DNA of 64,000 nucleotides, taken from the NCBI GenBank assembly GCA_031472005.1, contig PZJY01000010.1:310001-374000 (forward strand), written 5' to 3'. Positions 22,936-37,483 of this stretch are shown piece after piece. Every line of letters starts with the position of its first letter. The stretch's first letter is position 1. The notes beneath the pieces are model-generated. The model was not told the DNA's origin. It ran no database searches and saw only the letters and a list, made by a program, of their open reading frames with translations. Origin of the DNA: Tetracladium setigerum. Taxonomy: Eukaryota; Ascomycota; Leotiomycetes; Helotiales. Made by a program: the position numbers and the translations under genes.

Positions 22936-24744
22936 ATGCCAAAGAAACGATTCACCAACCAGTTCTCCAAACCTCAAAGCACCGTTCATCCGTCGTTGAG
23001 CTCTGCTGGCGGCGGCAGCAGCAGTGCTTTGAACAGCAGTCAGTAGGAAAACTTACCCCACTACTCCATTGTACCCCGCGACGCGTCGGACGATAAATCA
23101 CAGGCAGCGATGGGCAGAGACGAGCAAAAATGAGGATATACTGACAGATCAATCGCAGGAAATGAAGCTTCTCCAACAGTGAACGAGCTCATCCACTCCT
23201 CTCGAAAACAATCTGGCACAACCGGCACATCCGTTGCATCTCCTACACCTACTCTTCCTCCTCAAATCCGCCATCTCCTCGCGCAGCCCGAAACTCCTGC
23301 TCCTGCACCACGAGCTCGACCTCGCAGACGTCTCGATGCAGATGGTAGACCTTTACCTGCTGGCCCACCTCCACCGCGGAGCTGGTTGGAACAATCGCGC
23401 TATGCTTCCGATTCATTGAGGAAGCGAGGGGATGAGAGGGTATATCCTACGCAAATCTACCATCTTCCTGGACTGAAGGAGACAAGTGGGAAATCTCTCC
23501 AGGATATGTGCATGCGGCAGATGGCGAGACATTGGAAATACCTGCGGGAGTATGAGCAGAACAACTTGGCCGAGTTGCCTACGAGAGTCAGGATGGAATT
23601 GCTCAGCTTCATCACGGTGGATGGTCCTGATGAAGGCGTGGGATTTACAGGTTTGAGAAATCTGGTTATGCCACCGCAACACATAACGCCAGATTCTATT
23701 GCTACCCAAGACATTAGTGCGGACATGGTCTCACTTTCAGTTTCGAATTCACCAAAGAAAAATGGAAAGCAAAAGGAAGAAACAGAATCGCCCGTGGAGA
23801 ATTGGGATGAAGAAGCAAGCAATTCTAGTTTCATTTCCGCCGAACACAACGATGGGTTTTTTCGCCTCGATCTTTCTGGTGCCATGGGCCATTCCATCAC
23901 ATTCAAGCAATTGGCCACTCTCCTTGAACGACCCAGCCCAGCACTGACAGCGCCAATTCCACATCTTACCCATCTCTCGCTCTCTCACCCTGCGTTGTCC
24001 ACGTCCTGGAAAGGTCTCCTCGCCATAAGCAGGCACATGCCAACCCTCACTCACCTCTCCCTTGCCTACTGGTCTATCCCAACCTTAACGCCCAACGCTC
24101 GCACCGCGGTGATGACCTCTCAATTCGGCAAAGATGTCCAATATGGAGGAACAGGCTACTACTCCCATACCCTCGACAATGACTACCGCGAGGCAGCCGA
24201 CATTCTGCGTCGCCTCGCTAGTCGTCTCTATGGTCTGGAATACCTTGATCTATCAGGCTGTTCGGAATGGTTCAAAGCATTGCGATGGACAGGTCTGCGT
24301 GATAAGGAGAATACCCATCACTACCAGCCACTTGATGATCTGGACGGGGAGATTCCCGTCAAAGAACAAGTCGAGGGCATAGATTGGTCCACTCAGTTCC
24401 TACGGCTTTCCACCCTGAAACTCTGCAGCGATATCACGCTCACTGCCGAATCGTCCGCCTTGTCTGTCAGCGCTTTTGTACGAAGTACCAAGGAAGCTCG
24501 CGCCACGGAGATGGTGTTGAGGTGGTGGATGGGTCAAAGCTTGTCCCATGGAAGAGTAAAGAGTGGTAAATGGGTCGATGTGATTTATGAAGATTGGACT
24601 AAGTACAGGGATCTTTGGAACGGAGAGAAGGGGATCGAGGAGAGGAGGAAGAAGGCATTCTTAGATGTGTTAGGGACGGCGAGTGATGGAAGATTCCAGG
24701 AGCACCAGTTGGATTTCTTAGAGGCCTTGGAACGGGGAAGATAG
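22936..24744 (+). CDS. Leucine-rich-repeat-like hypothetical protein
   Basis: Exons 22936-23038 and 23159-24744; donor GTCAGT, acceptor CAG; 562 residues. The start MPKKRFTNQFSKPQSTVHPS is favoured because it splices in frame; the long second exon has no good ATG near its 5' end (the in-frame start at 23179 is GTG). The N-terminal ~100 residues are Pro/Arg-rich (PAPAPRARPRRRLD). From ~residue 250 irregular leucine-rich segments recur (FFRLDLSGAMGHSITFKQLA; LTHLSLSHPALST; LTHLSLAYWSIPTL; LEYLDLSGCSEWFKAL; LSTLKLCSDITLT), as in LRR proteins. I see no HX4D acyltransferase motif and no membrane span. Function unknown; conserved fungal protein is my inference from the well-formed frame. Confidence 0.78.
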
Positions 24745-25325
24745 TGCAAATGTCGAGACGGAATTGGCAACTTTGGCTAGGAGTCAGAGGGGGACGAGGG
24801 TCAGCACAGGATAAATTGTTGATGTTAATTATAGGAAGGAGACTGTAGGTTATGAATAGAGCTCCTTGGTATCTTTATCTTTTTCGAGGAAGAGAAATAG
24901 GTGTTAGAAGCTTCTCTAATAGAAATAAAAGTATCAAAAACAGGCCCTGGGGACTGGACATCCGAGTGATGTCTTTCATCCTCGGTTGCTTCAAACTGCA
25001 ATTGAGGTACGGTCAAAGATGATATAATTTACGTTATCCACCAATCTTTCAACTCACACGGGAAGTCCAATGTGGGTACATGAGCCTTGGCTTTGTCTTT
25101 CATATATGTTGCCACCACAATGAGAACGCGGGGAACCATCACATGAGTCTCCCTTTCCCGTATACTTGCATTTCAAACCTCTCAAAATTGCAATTCTCAA
25201 ACTTTCCAGATCATATCCTCTCTCCAGTCTCATATTAACATCATCTCATCTTTTTTAATCTCTCATTATCACCACCTCTTTACTCCAACAACCATCGCCT
25301 CAAAGACTTCAATACCTTAACAACT
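24745..25325. other. Intergenic
   Basis: 580 bases; 3' flank of the LRR-like gene, then a CT/CA-rich leader (25190-25325) ahead of the hydroxylase gene. Nothing else seen. Confidence 0.5.
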
Positions 25326-26278
25326 ATGAAAGACTCACACCTCTCAACCCTCTGGCACCAAACCTACCTTCCCCACCACCACCAACCCTCCAAACTCGAA
25401 ACCACCCTCCTCACCATCACGCAGTTAACATTCTTCTACCTCCCCTGCACGCTCCTCCTCCTCTTCGACCTCAACTTCCCCGCCCTCTCCAACAGTCATA
25501 AAATCCAATCCGAGCGTCGCCAACCATCATGGGCACAGATAAAACACTGTATCCAATATGTCAGTTTTAGCACATTCAAAGGAAGTCTGCTTCATTTTAT
25601 GATTGGGTGGTGGAGTGGATGGAGATGGACGCTTTTCAGAGTTGAGGCGGCTTTGCCGGGGTGGAGGGAGGTCGTGAGGGATTTGCTGGTTGCGGTTGTG
25701 GTGAGGGAGGTTTTGTTTTATTATGCTCATAGAGTGTTGCATTGGAGGGGGTTGTATGCGAGGATTCATAAGTATGTGCTATTTATTTATTTATTCTCTC
25801 TTCTCTTTCTCTTGTCTTCTCTCGAACCTTACCTCTCCTTCTCAATATCAATCTCCATCTCAAACCCGACTCAATCTTGTTACCAAACTCACCCCACCTG
25901 ACATATAAATACACATGTATTCACACACATCTCTCCAGACAGCATCACCAATTCACAGCCCCCATAGCATTCGCCGCGCAATACGCCCACCCCATTGAAC
26001 ATCTCTTTGCCAACGTCCTCCCCATCATCATCCCCTTACTCATATGCAACGCTCATCTCGTCACGGCTTGTGTGTGGTTGGCCTATTCATTGTTGCAGAC
26101 GGCCTGGGTGCATTCTGGGTATGAGTTTGAGGTGTGGGGTTGGGAGTGGTTAGGAAAGGGGGCGCGGAGACATGATTTGCATCATGAGAGGTTTGAGTGG
26201 AATTTTGGTGGGTGGTGGATTACGGATTGGGTGCATGGGACGGAGTGGGTTGATAGGGGAGGCAAGGGGAGTAGCTGA
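25326..26278 (+). CDS. Fatty-acid hydroxylase/sterol desaturase family protein
   Basis: Membrane di-iron enzyme family that hydroxylates or desaturates lipids at the ER. Exons 25326-25771 and 25939-26278; donor GTATGT, acceptor CCAG; 261 residues. The three histidine boxes are complete: HRVLH (HX3H), HKQHH (HX2HH, spanning the splice junction, which supports the chosen acceptor) and HDLHH (HX2HH). Hydrophobic stretches before and between the boxes (LTFFYLPCTLLLLF; VLPIIIPLLICNAHLVTACVWL) fit the usual topology. The length suits the small fungal members rather than ERG3/ERG25, and the substrate is not evident. GC content and codon choice shift mid-gene from C-ending to G-rich codons, also seen in neighbouring genes. 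Confidence 0.88.
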
Positions 26279-29200
26279 TGGGATGAATGGGCTTTTTGGG
26301 AAGGGTAGATAGGGTAAGTAGGTAAGTAGGTGTTTTTGAGAGTTTTGAGTCTTGAAAGGAAACTTTTCTGGAATTGGAGAGTTTTGCTGTGTACACATAA
26401 TTGAGAAGTCAGAGAAGAATTACCTTTAAACTTGCAGTTCTCAATCTTTCTGGTTGTGGGCAATCTTTAGGCGTAAGGAGGTTCAAGACAAAAAAACAGC
26501 TCACGATTAGAGTTATGAGCCTCCATCTCACTCATATCAACACACGATGGCGAATACAAATGGCATTAACTAATTGCCATCATAGATACACCATAGAGCA
26601 GAGAACTAAGAACCAGAGGGCCAAGAACCTTAAGCTTTACAGATCTCGATCCCATACCTCCGTTGACTCCACTCTCCTGTCCTTCAGACAGTGCCGTTCA
26701 GCACGAGTACATAGAACGAAACGTTGCCTCTCAAAATTTCTTAATATTTACTTTCTGATTATCATATTCCCCTTACTTCCCTCTCTTATTCACTCACCCC
26801 TCTCCCCTCATCCACAACATCTTCTCTCATATTCGCCGACCCAAAATACCTAGTTTACTGTACTAACTTGATCAACACGACAGACACGACAGATCAAAGC
26901 GACCATCCCGTTCTCTAAATCATAAATAAGAAAAAAGGCTCGATATCAATTAAATGAATAAATTCTGAAGACAAATTACCTAGGTTAGGGTTGTTAGATC
27001 AATTGGTGAGCAAGTAATTTTGGTGGGTACGGAGAAAATCCGTCAACCAGAAGTACCTAAATCCTAATCAAGAGGCAGGAGCATATCAACACAACATAAC
27101 ACAACACCAACATGGCTCGTTCCGACACTCTGGTTCAGCCGAAAAATACCTAGATAGGAGACTGTCAAACAAATTAGTTCGTATCCTAACTCTGCCCTGC
27201 TGAAGCTACTGTACATGGACATCTCGTTAGCGTGAACTTCGGTACATCCGATATCTTGGCCTTTTTTGAGGCTTGAAAAGTGAGGTGGGGATTGTTCGCA
27301 TGGTACTTTGAGTTTTAGGCTTGGTTAACTAACTAAGTGGAGAGATAGACACGGTACTTAGATTGATTTGATGTTTGAGTTTGTGGAGAGATGGGTATAG
27401 GACCGGGGAGTGCGATTAAGGGGGTTTGAGATGGGGAATCAGAAGGCGGGAGAGGCGTCTTGATTTGAATTTCACTTTGCTTAATTGGTATTAATTAAAT
27501 TGGGAAAAGGGCCGTTTAAGAGATAAGACGAACGGTGACGATCGAATGTATGTATGTGGATGGCATGATGGCACGGATGGGAACGTCAGATTGAGTTCCA
27601 GCTCGCGCCTTTGAAAGCCATTGAAGCCTAGACTAAGTTCAACCGTGCATTTTGAAGTGGAGGTCTGACTTTGACGTTTTCTACTACTCTCCAGTAGAGT
27701 AAGGGAGAGTTTGTTTGGCAGTTGAGAGTTTAAAGTTTGGGTGTGGAAATTCTTGGGGCGGTACATTTTTGGGTGATGGCGGCTTGCACTGTAAGCTCGT
27801 ACGACATATACTTTAGTACTTTGAACTACCCTCAAGTGCCGAATAAATGGAGAATCGGCAGTGCAGTGTAGTACGTTGAAAAGACCACACCGAGAGGGTT
27901 TGCTCGTATTGAGTTTATCCCGCTGTAGTAGACAGATACTGTAGGGCCAATCCGATCGTTCAAAAAAAAGTATATTCAAAAAATGTAGCGGCGGAGCTTT
28001 TTCATGAGATGGGGGAAGTAAGTTACACACTTCAAAATATCTCACCCAATCAAACACTCAAGCAAATCCAAGACACGAGGAAATGAATAATTGGATCTCC
28101 AGCAGGTACTGTACATACAGCACAAGATTTCTTTTAGTGTCTTTATTTGTCATTCCGATCCGCGATTCTCTTCTCGCCCGCCACGGTTTCGAGTATATTC
28201 GTACTGTACATACCTAGCGAGCGCTGATTGTTCACCTGCACACCCAACCAACTTCAATCACCTCATCTCCGAACCCACTAGCCGAAGCCGAATCTAGCAT
28301 AGGCGCGTGGAGGGAGAGGCAGATGGATAGGTTGGTAGGTAGGCAATCGATCAGCTGGTGTCTCCTTTCTCTCTCATCCAACCAACCAAACCAACCAACC
28401 ACAGAAAGAAAGATCATCGAATCAAAAAAAACTCAAACCACGTTCGGGATCACATTAGGTATCCAGGTAGCCATTGATCGGTAATGAGTGTGCTGCTTTC
28501 ATCTACCTTGTTCTATTATCTTGATCAACGTCCGCATGACCACTTCTCAGCACCACCGCCTCCTCCTCTATGACATTTTCAAGCCTTGCTTATGTAGGTA
28601 CCCATACACTAACCATCCACCCACTGCTCGTATTCTCTCCTTTCCGAAGCCATAGCCAAGCCAAATAGGGCACCAATACTTTCTTCCTCATGAACAGCAA
28701 CCACTTCGGTGGCAGTCCTATTACAATCCAGTCCAACCATGGGAAAAAATTCGCTCATACAGAAATGAGACATGGAGGGATTAAGGGAGGGAGGGAAAAA
28801 GTGATTGACAGATTGACAGATAGACAGACAGGCTTGGAAGAGATGTGACTCAGATGGAATATCGTCATTCCTTCTTTTCTCGTCAGCAGAAGCGAATGCA
28901 GAGCCAGCCATGAGATTGAGACGAGAGTTGCCCTGCTCGAATCCTCTATGCATGTGTCGTCGATCCTTCATGCCCGTTTCCAGAATGCAGTAGTAGTCAG
29001 TCGGTCAGTCAGGCAGGCAGGCAGGCAGGCTCAAGCACGCAATCATCCCTCCTCCCTATGGATAAGGACGGACAGACTAACTAAACAACTCACACGATTC
29101 GGTTTTCGGGTTCGGCTCAGTTGTGTTGCGTTGGCATGGCTTTGACGGCATGGAGGGGAGTTGGATTGAAGATGATGCCCGACCCGATCATGGTGAGTGA

Positions 29201-29500
29201 ATTTGGTTTCCTTGCCGTAGCGTCTGTTGGAATTTGAAGGGGGGAGTTCAGTTCTCGTGACGGGATTTTTTGGGACAAGATTATCTTTCGGAAAGGGGCT
29301 GGATTGATGGATTGTTTGCTCTGTCTTAGTCTTGGCGAGTATAGAAAATGCTTGATTTGTGGGAGAGATTATCATGGATGCACTTTGTCTGTTTGGATTT
29401 TCATTTTGGCTGTGCTAGCTATGTCTGAAAGTGGTTAAGGAATATATATACAAATCTGCTAGTACTTCTCTCGGCATACTTGAGGAAGAGAAATAATTTT
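26279..29500. other. Gene-poor region, part 1
   Basis: No frame here carries a recognisable domain. AT-rich first half with repeated short motifs such as ACCTAGGT/ACCTAGAT and TACTGTAC. Tetranucleotide runs appear at 28376-28400 (CCAA) and 28996-29030 (GTCA then GGCA). Noncoding transcripts cannot be excluded. Confidence 0.5.
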
Positions 29501-32500
29501 CAGTTGGCTTTTCTAAACATCTGGGGGGTGTTACTAGATCAATCATGTTCACTGCTTTTTTACAGTAGTTCTTTTCTCTTCATCTAAAACCTTTCTCCAA
29601 ATAAAATCATACACATGTCTTCAATCTACCTATTAGCAACCCCAAGCAAGGAATTTCCATCTCCAGACTAGATCTCCACTGATCTATTCTAATCTGCTAT
29701 TAGTCAAGTCAAGCTTCTCTCTTTCCGTCCATCAATTCATAAGCCACTACTACCTCCTCCATCCCACTCATCCATCAATCAATCCCTCACCTCATTCCCT
29801 AAATCCTTAAATCCTTCAATGCAAGTCATCTCCCCACCTCTTCCCGTCACACCCGCATCATCATCAAGCCCGCCCAAAAATGCCGTGTTTGCAAATCCCT
29901 GGCCCCGCTTCCTTCTTCCTTACACTACTTTGTCCTTGTGTTTCGTCGTACTACTTACTCAAAATCCACACAGTACAGTACAGTAACCTCACTTTACAGT
30001 ACCTTTCTTTCTCACTGCAAAGAACCTTTTTGGCTTGGTCTAGCTCATTGGTTCCTTTGTACTGTTGTACCACTGTATACAAGGAATTCATCGTAAATGG
30101 AGTGGGCTTTTGTCTCACCGATTGGGATTTGAGTTTGTATAATTGTATTTCTTTGGTGATCAGGAGGCGGAAAGATGGCAGGGAGGCGATGAACAGGTGG
30201 GGTTGGTTCATGAGGAGAAAAAGAGGGCGAGGGATGATGGTAGGCACCGAAGGAAAGTTTAATAAGTGGATTTTTTTGTTGTATCGTGAGGTAAGGTACT
30301 CTTTCCTAGGTGTAGATGTTGGGATGGATGGTTGCATCTAATTGTTTGATCAATATTGGCAAAGAGAGAAAGAGAGAGAGAAAGAGAGAGTTGTTCGAAC
30401 TTAGAAGATTTTCTTGCATTTGCATTAGTCTGGACGTTTTGCTGTACTGTGAAGTGAACTCCTCTGATTGTATTGTAAAGTCTATATTATACATTCAAAT
30501 TAATATCAATGACACGTTTTTAAATCAAAAACAAGGTTGCGGCTTCCACCCAACCAGCCAGCCATTCCTTCCACTTCCTCCAAATCGACTTTTCGTAGAA
30601 ATATACGATATATCAAATGAGCTATTATATACCCAACGGTCTATTACAGTCTAATCAACTTCCCAAACCCAATCTATGCATTTCACGCATGTCCAGCCAT
30701 CGATCGGACGAAAAAAACTCAAAACCTCAAATCGCTCGAATCCATTATACACACCCATTGTTATACATTGCTGACCAAAACCAAATTTCGCATCAAAACG
30801 GTTGAAATCCAAGTTTAGTTCCAACAAAGCGCGCAATTTGCCTGACATAATCCTTAGACATGAATGAGTAAGAACTATTTTCACCTCTCTCCTTTTTTTT
30901 TAGGCAATCCATCATCGCTATGGACTGACTATTTATATTGATAAAACAATACGCTATGGCGAGGGGAAAGCGTTGGGGGGGATATGCTTCCTTCCGTCCC
31001 CGTTCCGGCCGGATGGATTGATCCGAAGGGATGTCTTGCATATCTTTAGTCTCTTGTTCAGTGGTCATCGCAGTCGTGTTCGGAAGTGCGTACCTAGATA
31101 GGTACTGCTGTACGGAGTATGTATACAGTACATGTATGTAGGGTACGAGTGAGATTTTCCTGCTCTTCCTCCCCTGAGTGATCTGTGCTTGTTTCTGCTT
31201 CGGGTTGGATAGGGATAGAGATAGGGATAAGGATGATGTAGTAGGGGTGATGGAATGGGAGAAAGTTGAAACGTGAGGAATTTGTTGTTCTGTTGTGTTG
31301 TGTTGGTCCTTTGTATAGGGGTTGGATACTCTAGTATTCTCTATGTTTGTGTGTGTGTACTGTGAATAACAAAACCTGAGAGGTATTTAAATTCATCTTC
31401 TGCAAAGGAACCGCCAAAAGAAAGAGAGAATTGTTGTGTGTATTGTGTCTGTTGCAGTGTTGCAGTGTTGCAGCGTAGAAAAAAAGGGGAGAAGGCAATA
31501 AAATAAATACATTATCATATACCTTCTCAAGGTACCAGGTTTACTGTACCTACCGGTACGTGTTCCGATCCTTGTGTTGTATATGTATACAACAAATCTT
31601 TGATAACGCGCACGGACAATTTCACAAGGGGAAAAACGGAAAACGTTCCACCCTCACCACACACCCCAATTCCCTCTCCTCCCCTGCTCTGTTTGTGAAA
31701 GAGGTATGTAAAATTCCATCACCCCCCCATTTCCCATGCACCGACTTGTAGGCCCCACTAAAGCACGCACGCCAGCCTCCAAACCCCGGCGACAGTGACG
31801 GCATGCTACTCTACCTGACTTCCGCCGCAGTAATGAAAATCATATGTATGCAGATATCCCAATTCTGATAAACAGGGGTCCTCAAAAAAAGAATTGAAAA
31901 CAAGCGCAGGACAATACTGTATTCGCACAGATACAACATTGTTGATGTATATAAATTTTATCTACGGTTAGTCTAGTCCCGAACAGGAAATTGAACTTTT
32001 CGCCTGTTTGCTTTGCGGCTCGGAGGTTTTTGGATGGGAGGGGCTTGGGAGGTGGTGCTTTTTCTTTCTGTTTACGGGGTTTCGGTTTCGAATCTGGGCT
32101 GTTGGTGAGAGATACCCTTGCGATCCCTGCTGCTGCTTGCCATGGTGGCTGTTTGCTGGTTGAATTTTTGTTTCTTTCGGTGTGGGTTGGATGAATTGGT
32201 TAGATGGTTGGATGAGTTGGTTGGTTGGTTGAATTGTTGGTTGGTTTGTGGAGGACTCTCCCACTCTCCAGTCTACCGGGGTACAGTATTCGTACACTGG
32301 GACTAGGAGAGAGAGAGGAGACGCAGAGAGGCAACCACATCATACCATGCTATGCCATGCTGCTTGAAAGCCACCAGGGTCCTTTTTCCGTGATCATGAG
32401 GATAAAATGTAACACGTCACATTCCACACAACTCGATTGCGATTTGATGTTGTGTGACCATTGGTGAAAGACTGGTACTGGGGACTGCGGTGAGAATTAC

Positions 32501-35400
32501 TCCCGTCTTGGAAATAGCTCGGCCTTGTCCAGTCACCCAGTGGTAGGTGATGGAATTCTAGGGATGGGACTCTTTTTTTTTGTTTTTTTCTTGAAACCGT
32601 TGTGCGGGGGAGAGGAGAGGAGGGGAAGAAGCGGTCGAGAGAAATTGAGGAAGAGTAGAAGCGAGGGAATGCCCTAGGTTTTGGGGGTAATTTTTGAAGA
32701 TCATGATGAAGATGTTGGTGATGATGAACCCGTTTCTTGGGAGTTCTCTCGGGCAGATCACAAACAACCTGGTCCCTTCGTGAGACGGTATTTCGGCTTC
32801 GGGAACGGTAGAGGCGTGAATGAATGACCGAGTTTACGGCCTCGGGTTCTGGGACGATTGATGAGTTGGCGTTGGCCCGTAGTTGGAAAAAGAGTGAGAA
32901 AGAGAATGTTGTCCTTGAAGTCCTCTGATTGCCAGCTAATAAGAGGGAGATCTTGGAATCATACTGCGATCGTATGTTGGTGAGTCGGAAGTGGAAGTTG
33001 TTGCGATGTTACAGTTGTCAACAACGCTACGTGGTCGAGAACTTCCGTTCTTGCCTACCGGGGATACTCTGATACCTCGGTATATTTCCAATCCGATTGT
33101 TGCTTTTCTGGAAAGGGATGGGGAAGGAGAGGGAAGGAGAGAGAAAGGCGTCGCTTGAGGGCCTCGGTAGTTGTTGTTTATTCTGAAGTTTGGCGGCGTT
33201 AGTCCCTCGCCAGAAACAGCCATATGTTTACAGAAGCAGGGCTAGAGAACGTGCTTTTTTGCCTTGATCTTCATTCCCTGCCTGAGCTGTGTGCAAGGCG
33301 AAAGGGTTGAGATGCAGGCAACCGAGCTGAGGATCATTTACAAGTAGCCTGGCCTGGTGCTTAGCCGCTCCTTAATAATTGAACTGCGGGGGACTAGGTC
33401 ATTTGAGGAATTGTTGTTTTTTGAGATTTCCTTGGATTGACGCCCGAATAGTTTGGTCTATTCGTAGGAAAGGGGAGAGATTCTACATGCTGCTTGTGTT
33501 GAAGCTTGTTGATGGTTTGTATGCTTGAGATGTTGAATAAGGTGCTTTTACGGAGAGAATGCTCTTGAATCGGGAGGTACAATGATGTACTTACTAAGTT
33601 GTGATTGGCGTACTCGTTACGTACTGAAAATATTGGTGGGGTTTTTGCACATCTGAGAATGACTGCATCGACCTCGGAACAAGCATGCTTGTAACCTTCA
33701 GCAAAGCACGAAACCCTTCCTCCATTGAGTAAGCCAAAACTGCTGATAGCGTAGTTCTCTCGTTTCTCGAAGTTTGGAAACCCATGCATGTGGATATTGT
33801 CCTGGGCTAGCGGCTAATTCGCAGTGGAATTTCTGCGGAGGAGATAATCAAGGGCTTGATTGATTGGCTTATAGCCGGGGAATTCGATACATTGACCAGC
33901 TGACGCGGAAGAAGCACGCACTTTAGATCTGCTGTAGAACAAGAGAATAATGGAACTCTCCTCTGGCGTAAGAGGTAAAGAAACTTGGCGCACTTGTTAG
34001 ATGGATAGTTAGAAGGATAATAAGAATGAACTCAATACTCCCTTTTACCTAAACTCAAGATCACATGGTTGGAGGAGGACTTGCTCCGGCCTGAGACACT
34101 CTTTATGAGCGCAAGTCTCGCCAGACGGTACGGTTCTGCGAGCCGGGAATTTTAGAGTGGCAGTCAGGTCAGGAGCGGAGATTGAGTTTTGGCGTGTTGT
34201 GCTATAAATGGATCGGTGGTGGTGGTCGGTTAGCATGCAATTGTCTTGGCTCTCAAAGCCAAAAGTCCAGCTGAATCTCCTGAGGATTGGCAGTGGCAGT
34301 AATTGTCATGCCCTGGAATCTTGGATAGTCAACTGATGACACTCTGTTTGACGTGCTTATCTTCCTCCTGCATAGCTACCAACAGGGGCTGCAAAGTTTG
34401 ACCAATCCGTGTTAATTCTCCGAGGTGTTGTTCTTGTTGTTGTTGTTGTTGTTTTCCGTATTGTTGTGGTTATTGCTGTGAAAAGAAAGACATAAATGAC
34501 AGAAGTCTTGGTGTAGAAGCTTGCGGGGGGCGCTGCGCTGTGCTACTTAAGGTTGTAAATGATTCGGAGACTAGAAGACGACCTGCAGTAAGTGACATTG
34601 ATAGCCCCCGTCCCGTTGAAAAAGTTTACTTGGGAACTAGAAGGAGTAGTCAAAGGCGGAGGAAGTAGAGATACATTGTGAAAGAAAGAAAAGGATCTTT
34701 CACAGCGAGATTGCCTGGTTGTTGACATCATCTCGTAGCTAGAATCTATAGAGACTGCTTGATATAACTATGGAACGATGACTGCGTTTGAAAGAGCTAA
34801 GAAATGCCTCTTTTCTCTCAAGATGGCAGCTTGCGTCCCAACATTCAAGGGGACTGCCCTCCCCCGCCATCTCAGACATGGTTAATATTATTGCCATCTT
34901 ACTTGCGCAAAGGATGACCGCGGAAGTCTACATCGTACAATCCAATTGTATCTGTTTCTTTCCGAGGGTCAGAAACTTTAGACCACGACTTCTTTCTCCT
35001 TGAATCACTTGATCGTTTGAGTGACTAGAACTAGACCGAGGAAGAAGTACCGTAGTAGCTCCTCGAAATCTCAAATCTCGAATCTCAGCACGCCACCAAC
35101 ACCACCAATGCAGAGCAAGTACTGAGACTGCTTGACACCTGGGACGACTGGGGACCCCTCTGGACGCTCTACCCAGAAATTGTGCCTGGCGAATACGATA
35201 TGTGATTGTGGCAGCCGGGAGATCATCTGAGAGGAATGCCGCCAACCCAGTCCTTGACGCAGATACCATGCGTGCATCTGGATCTGGATATCTGCATTGG
35301 GATTGATGAGTAGTGAATTTTGAAGGGCTACAGCGCTTCTGCTTGGATCCTGCTTCAATAAGCTTGTCCTTGGCCCTTAGTCTTCCTTGAAGGGGGCCTT
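29501..35400. other. Gene-poor region, part 2
   Basis: Continues without a supportable gene. Holds GA runs (30365-30390), a TTGG-type run (32170-32250) and a GTT run (34430-34455). Open frames of 100-130 codons (e.g. 29951-30337 -, 33394-33789 -) have no domain and overlap frames on the other strand. Confidence 0.5.
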
Positions 35401-35965
35401 GTCTTTCTCTCTCTCTCTCTCTTTCACTCCCTCACACACGCTCTTCTCTCAATCAGCATTTTCTACGAGCGAGTGAGTGTAAGTGAGTGAGTGGGTCAAC
35501 GGCTCCCTGCGTTCCCTCCGTTGAGATGGCGAGAATTGGTTGGATTTCCGAGGTAAATGGGTCGCCCTGACTACTGCAGAATGAAAAGCAATCTTGCTGT
35601 TGTGTTCTCTTGCTCTCCATCAAAAACTTAAAGTGAATGAAAAGAAACGGGGGTGAATTCCTGCTGCTGGTAGACCTGTTCGCAACCGAGTTTTTTTTTG
35701 GCAGCTTTTCATATACTGAACTCGCTTGTCCATCCTCGACTGTCTGTCTTCTCAACGACTCCCAACCCAACGCAACCCATCCCATGCTCGTCTCACTCCC
35801 GGTAGTGTCCATCATCTCATTGTTATTCTCAGTCTGGCAACTAGCTCAAATCACATAAACGCCGAATTCCCAAGGCCCCGAGATACTTACGTTTTGTTGG
35901 CGCCGCTGGCATCTGGTCTTGATCTTGCGATTTAGCTCTTGCACAACACGGCCAATCCTCCACTG

Positions 35966-35996
35966 GCTGATCCATCCATCCATCCATCCATCCATC
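35966..35996. repeat. (CCAT)n microsatellite
   Basis: About seven to eight CCAT copies in the gene-poor region upstream of the vib-1-like gene. Confidence 0.85.
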
Positions 35997-37462
35997 CACT
36001 TTGCCATCTTTATTGACTTTCTGTACGATCCTGCCATCTCCTCGGTGCGTCCGGCGTCGGAAATTACCAATCCCAATCCAGGGGGATAGCACAGCTATCT
36101 TGGACGATCAAGTCTACTAAGGTACCTTATACGACCCTAGCTGACGGCGAAAGGACGAAGCGAGGGAGAGAAGTACAGAACAACAACAGCAGCAGCAGCA
36201 ACAACAACAACATCATCTACCACCAAATTCACACTATACTACACCCTTACCACGCGACGACCAAGCGAGATAAGATCAACTAGATCTAGCGGGACAAGCA
36301 GAGACCAGGACGCCAAAGATCAGAACAAAAGCTTGAGAAGTGCAACGTCAATATCATTAGTCTCCGGCGTCTTTTCCCACGTGCTTTTCTCCCTTGCAAG
36401 CACCGTCTTCCAAATTCTCATTCAATCCCCAAGCAACTAGGCAATTAACAAGTGGCGAGGAAGGCTGCAAAGAGCAAAGAGGATATACAGATACATATAT
36501 CTCAGGTATCTACCTGCCCTCAGACATATATATCTTTCAACGCCCGTCACAGCATCAAGCAAGGACAGACATATATACGCAACACACACCCCCACACACA
36601 GAAAATAAGACCCTTGATCAACAACACCAATAGCAACATCCATCTCGATACTCAACAGTCCGAATTCCCATCAAGCAACCGACTCAACTCCCATTATTGC
36701 AAGCATTTGCCATCTAACACAACACCATCTCATCCAACCCAACCCAACCATCTCATCATCCAATCAACTACTCATTCCTCCTCCTCCTCCTCTTCTTCTC
36801 CAACGACACGGCAAAGAAAGGCGAGAGAAAGCGAGAAAACCAGCAACCGGCACAACATCATCTGTCAATTTACTCCCATTCCCTGGGTCTCGAAGTACCT
36901 GGCACACCACCCCTCGACCTCTCACGCCGCATTCTCCTCTGAGGGTGGGCAGTTCCGCTTCAACGTTGCAAGGGTTCTTCCCACGCCATCGCCGACGCCC
37001 ACATCCCCATTCTCGAGCATTCCGGCATTTCGGTACAGTGTCTGAGAAAAGACCCAGACATTTCGAGGTAAGTTGCGCCACCAACACTCAATACCTCCTT
37101 CCCGCGACCAATGAAGCCCAAACTCACAGAACGCCTTGTATTAGCAGCCCACGTTCAGCCCGATCCACCCAGCCAGATCCCCATCACATTCACAAACCAA
37201 CCGCCTCAACCTCTTTCTGAGAACTGGGCCTTTCCGTTGCAACCGCAATTGACGAGCTGCATTGCCTGCATATCTACTGCATCTACCTGCATCTACCTGC
37301 ATTCGTTTTCCCTCGACACGGCAGTAGCAGCGTGGTCTTAACCCAGCAGGTCTCAGCCGACCGAGCGTGTGCATTACATCTATCATTCATTGTTCGTTCA
37401 CCCAGGTCCGAGGAGCAGCAAGCAAACAAGCAAGCAGCTGTCAGTCGCGCAGGACACCAAGC

Positions 37463-37483
37463 AGCAGCAGCAGCAGCAGCAGC
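37463..37483. repeat. (CAG)n microsatellite
   Basis: About seven CAG copies in the leader-like region; a second mixed CAG/CAA run lies near 36180-36212. Confidence 0.85.

Noticed and set aside
22936..24744. Calling the leucine-rich protein a tafazzin-type acyltransferase
   Set aside because: No HX4D motif or membrane segment; only irregular leucine-rich segments are visible.
27491..28057. 188-codon minus-strand frame
   Set aside because: No domain or repeat structure and no plausible splicing; in a gene-poor AT-rich region.
36452..37045. 197-codon frame upstream of the vib-1-like gene
   Set aside because: Low-complexity His/Ser/Pro/Thr sequence typical of a translated CA/CT-rich leader.
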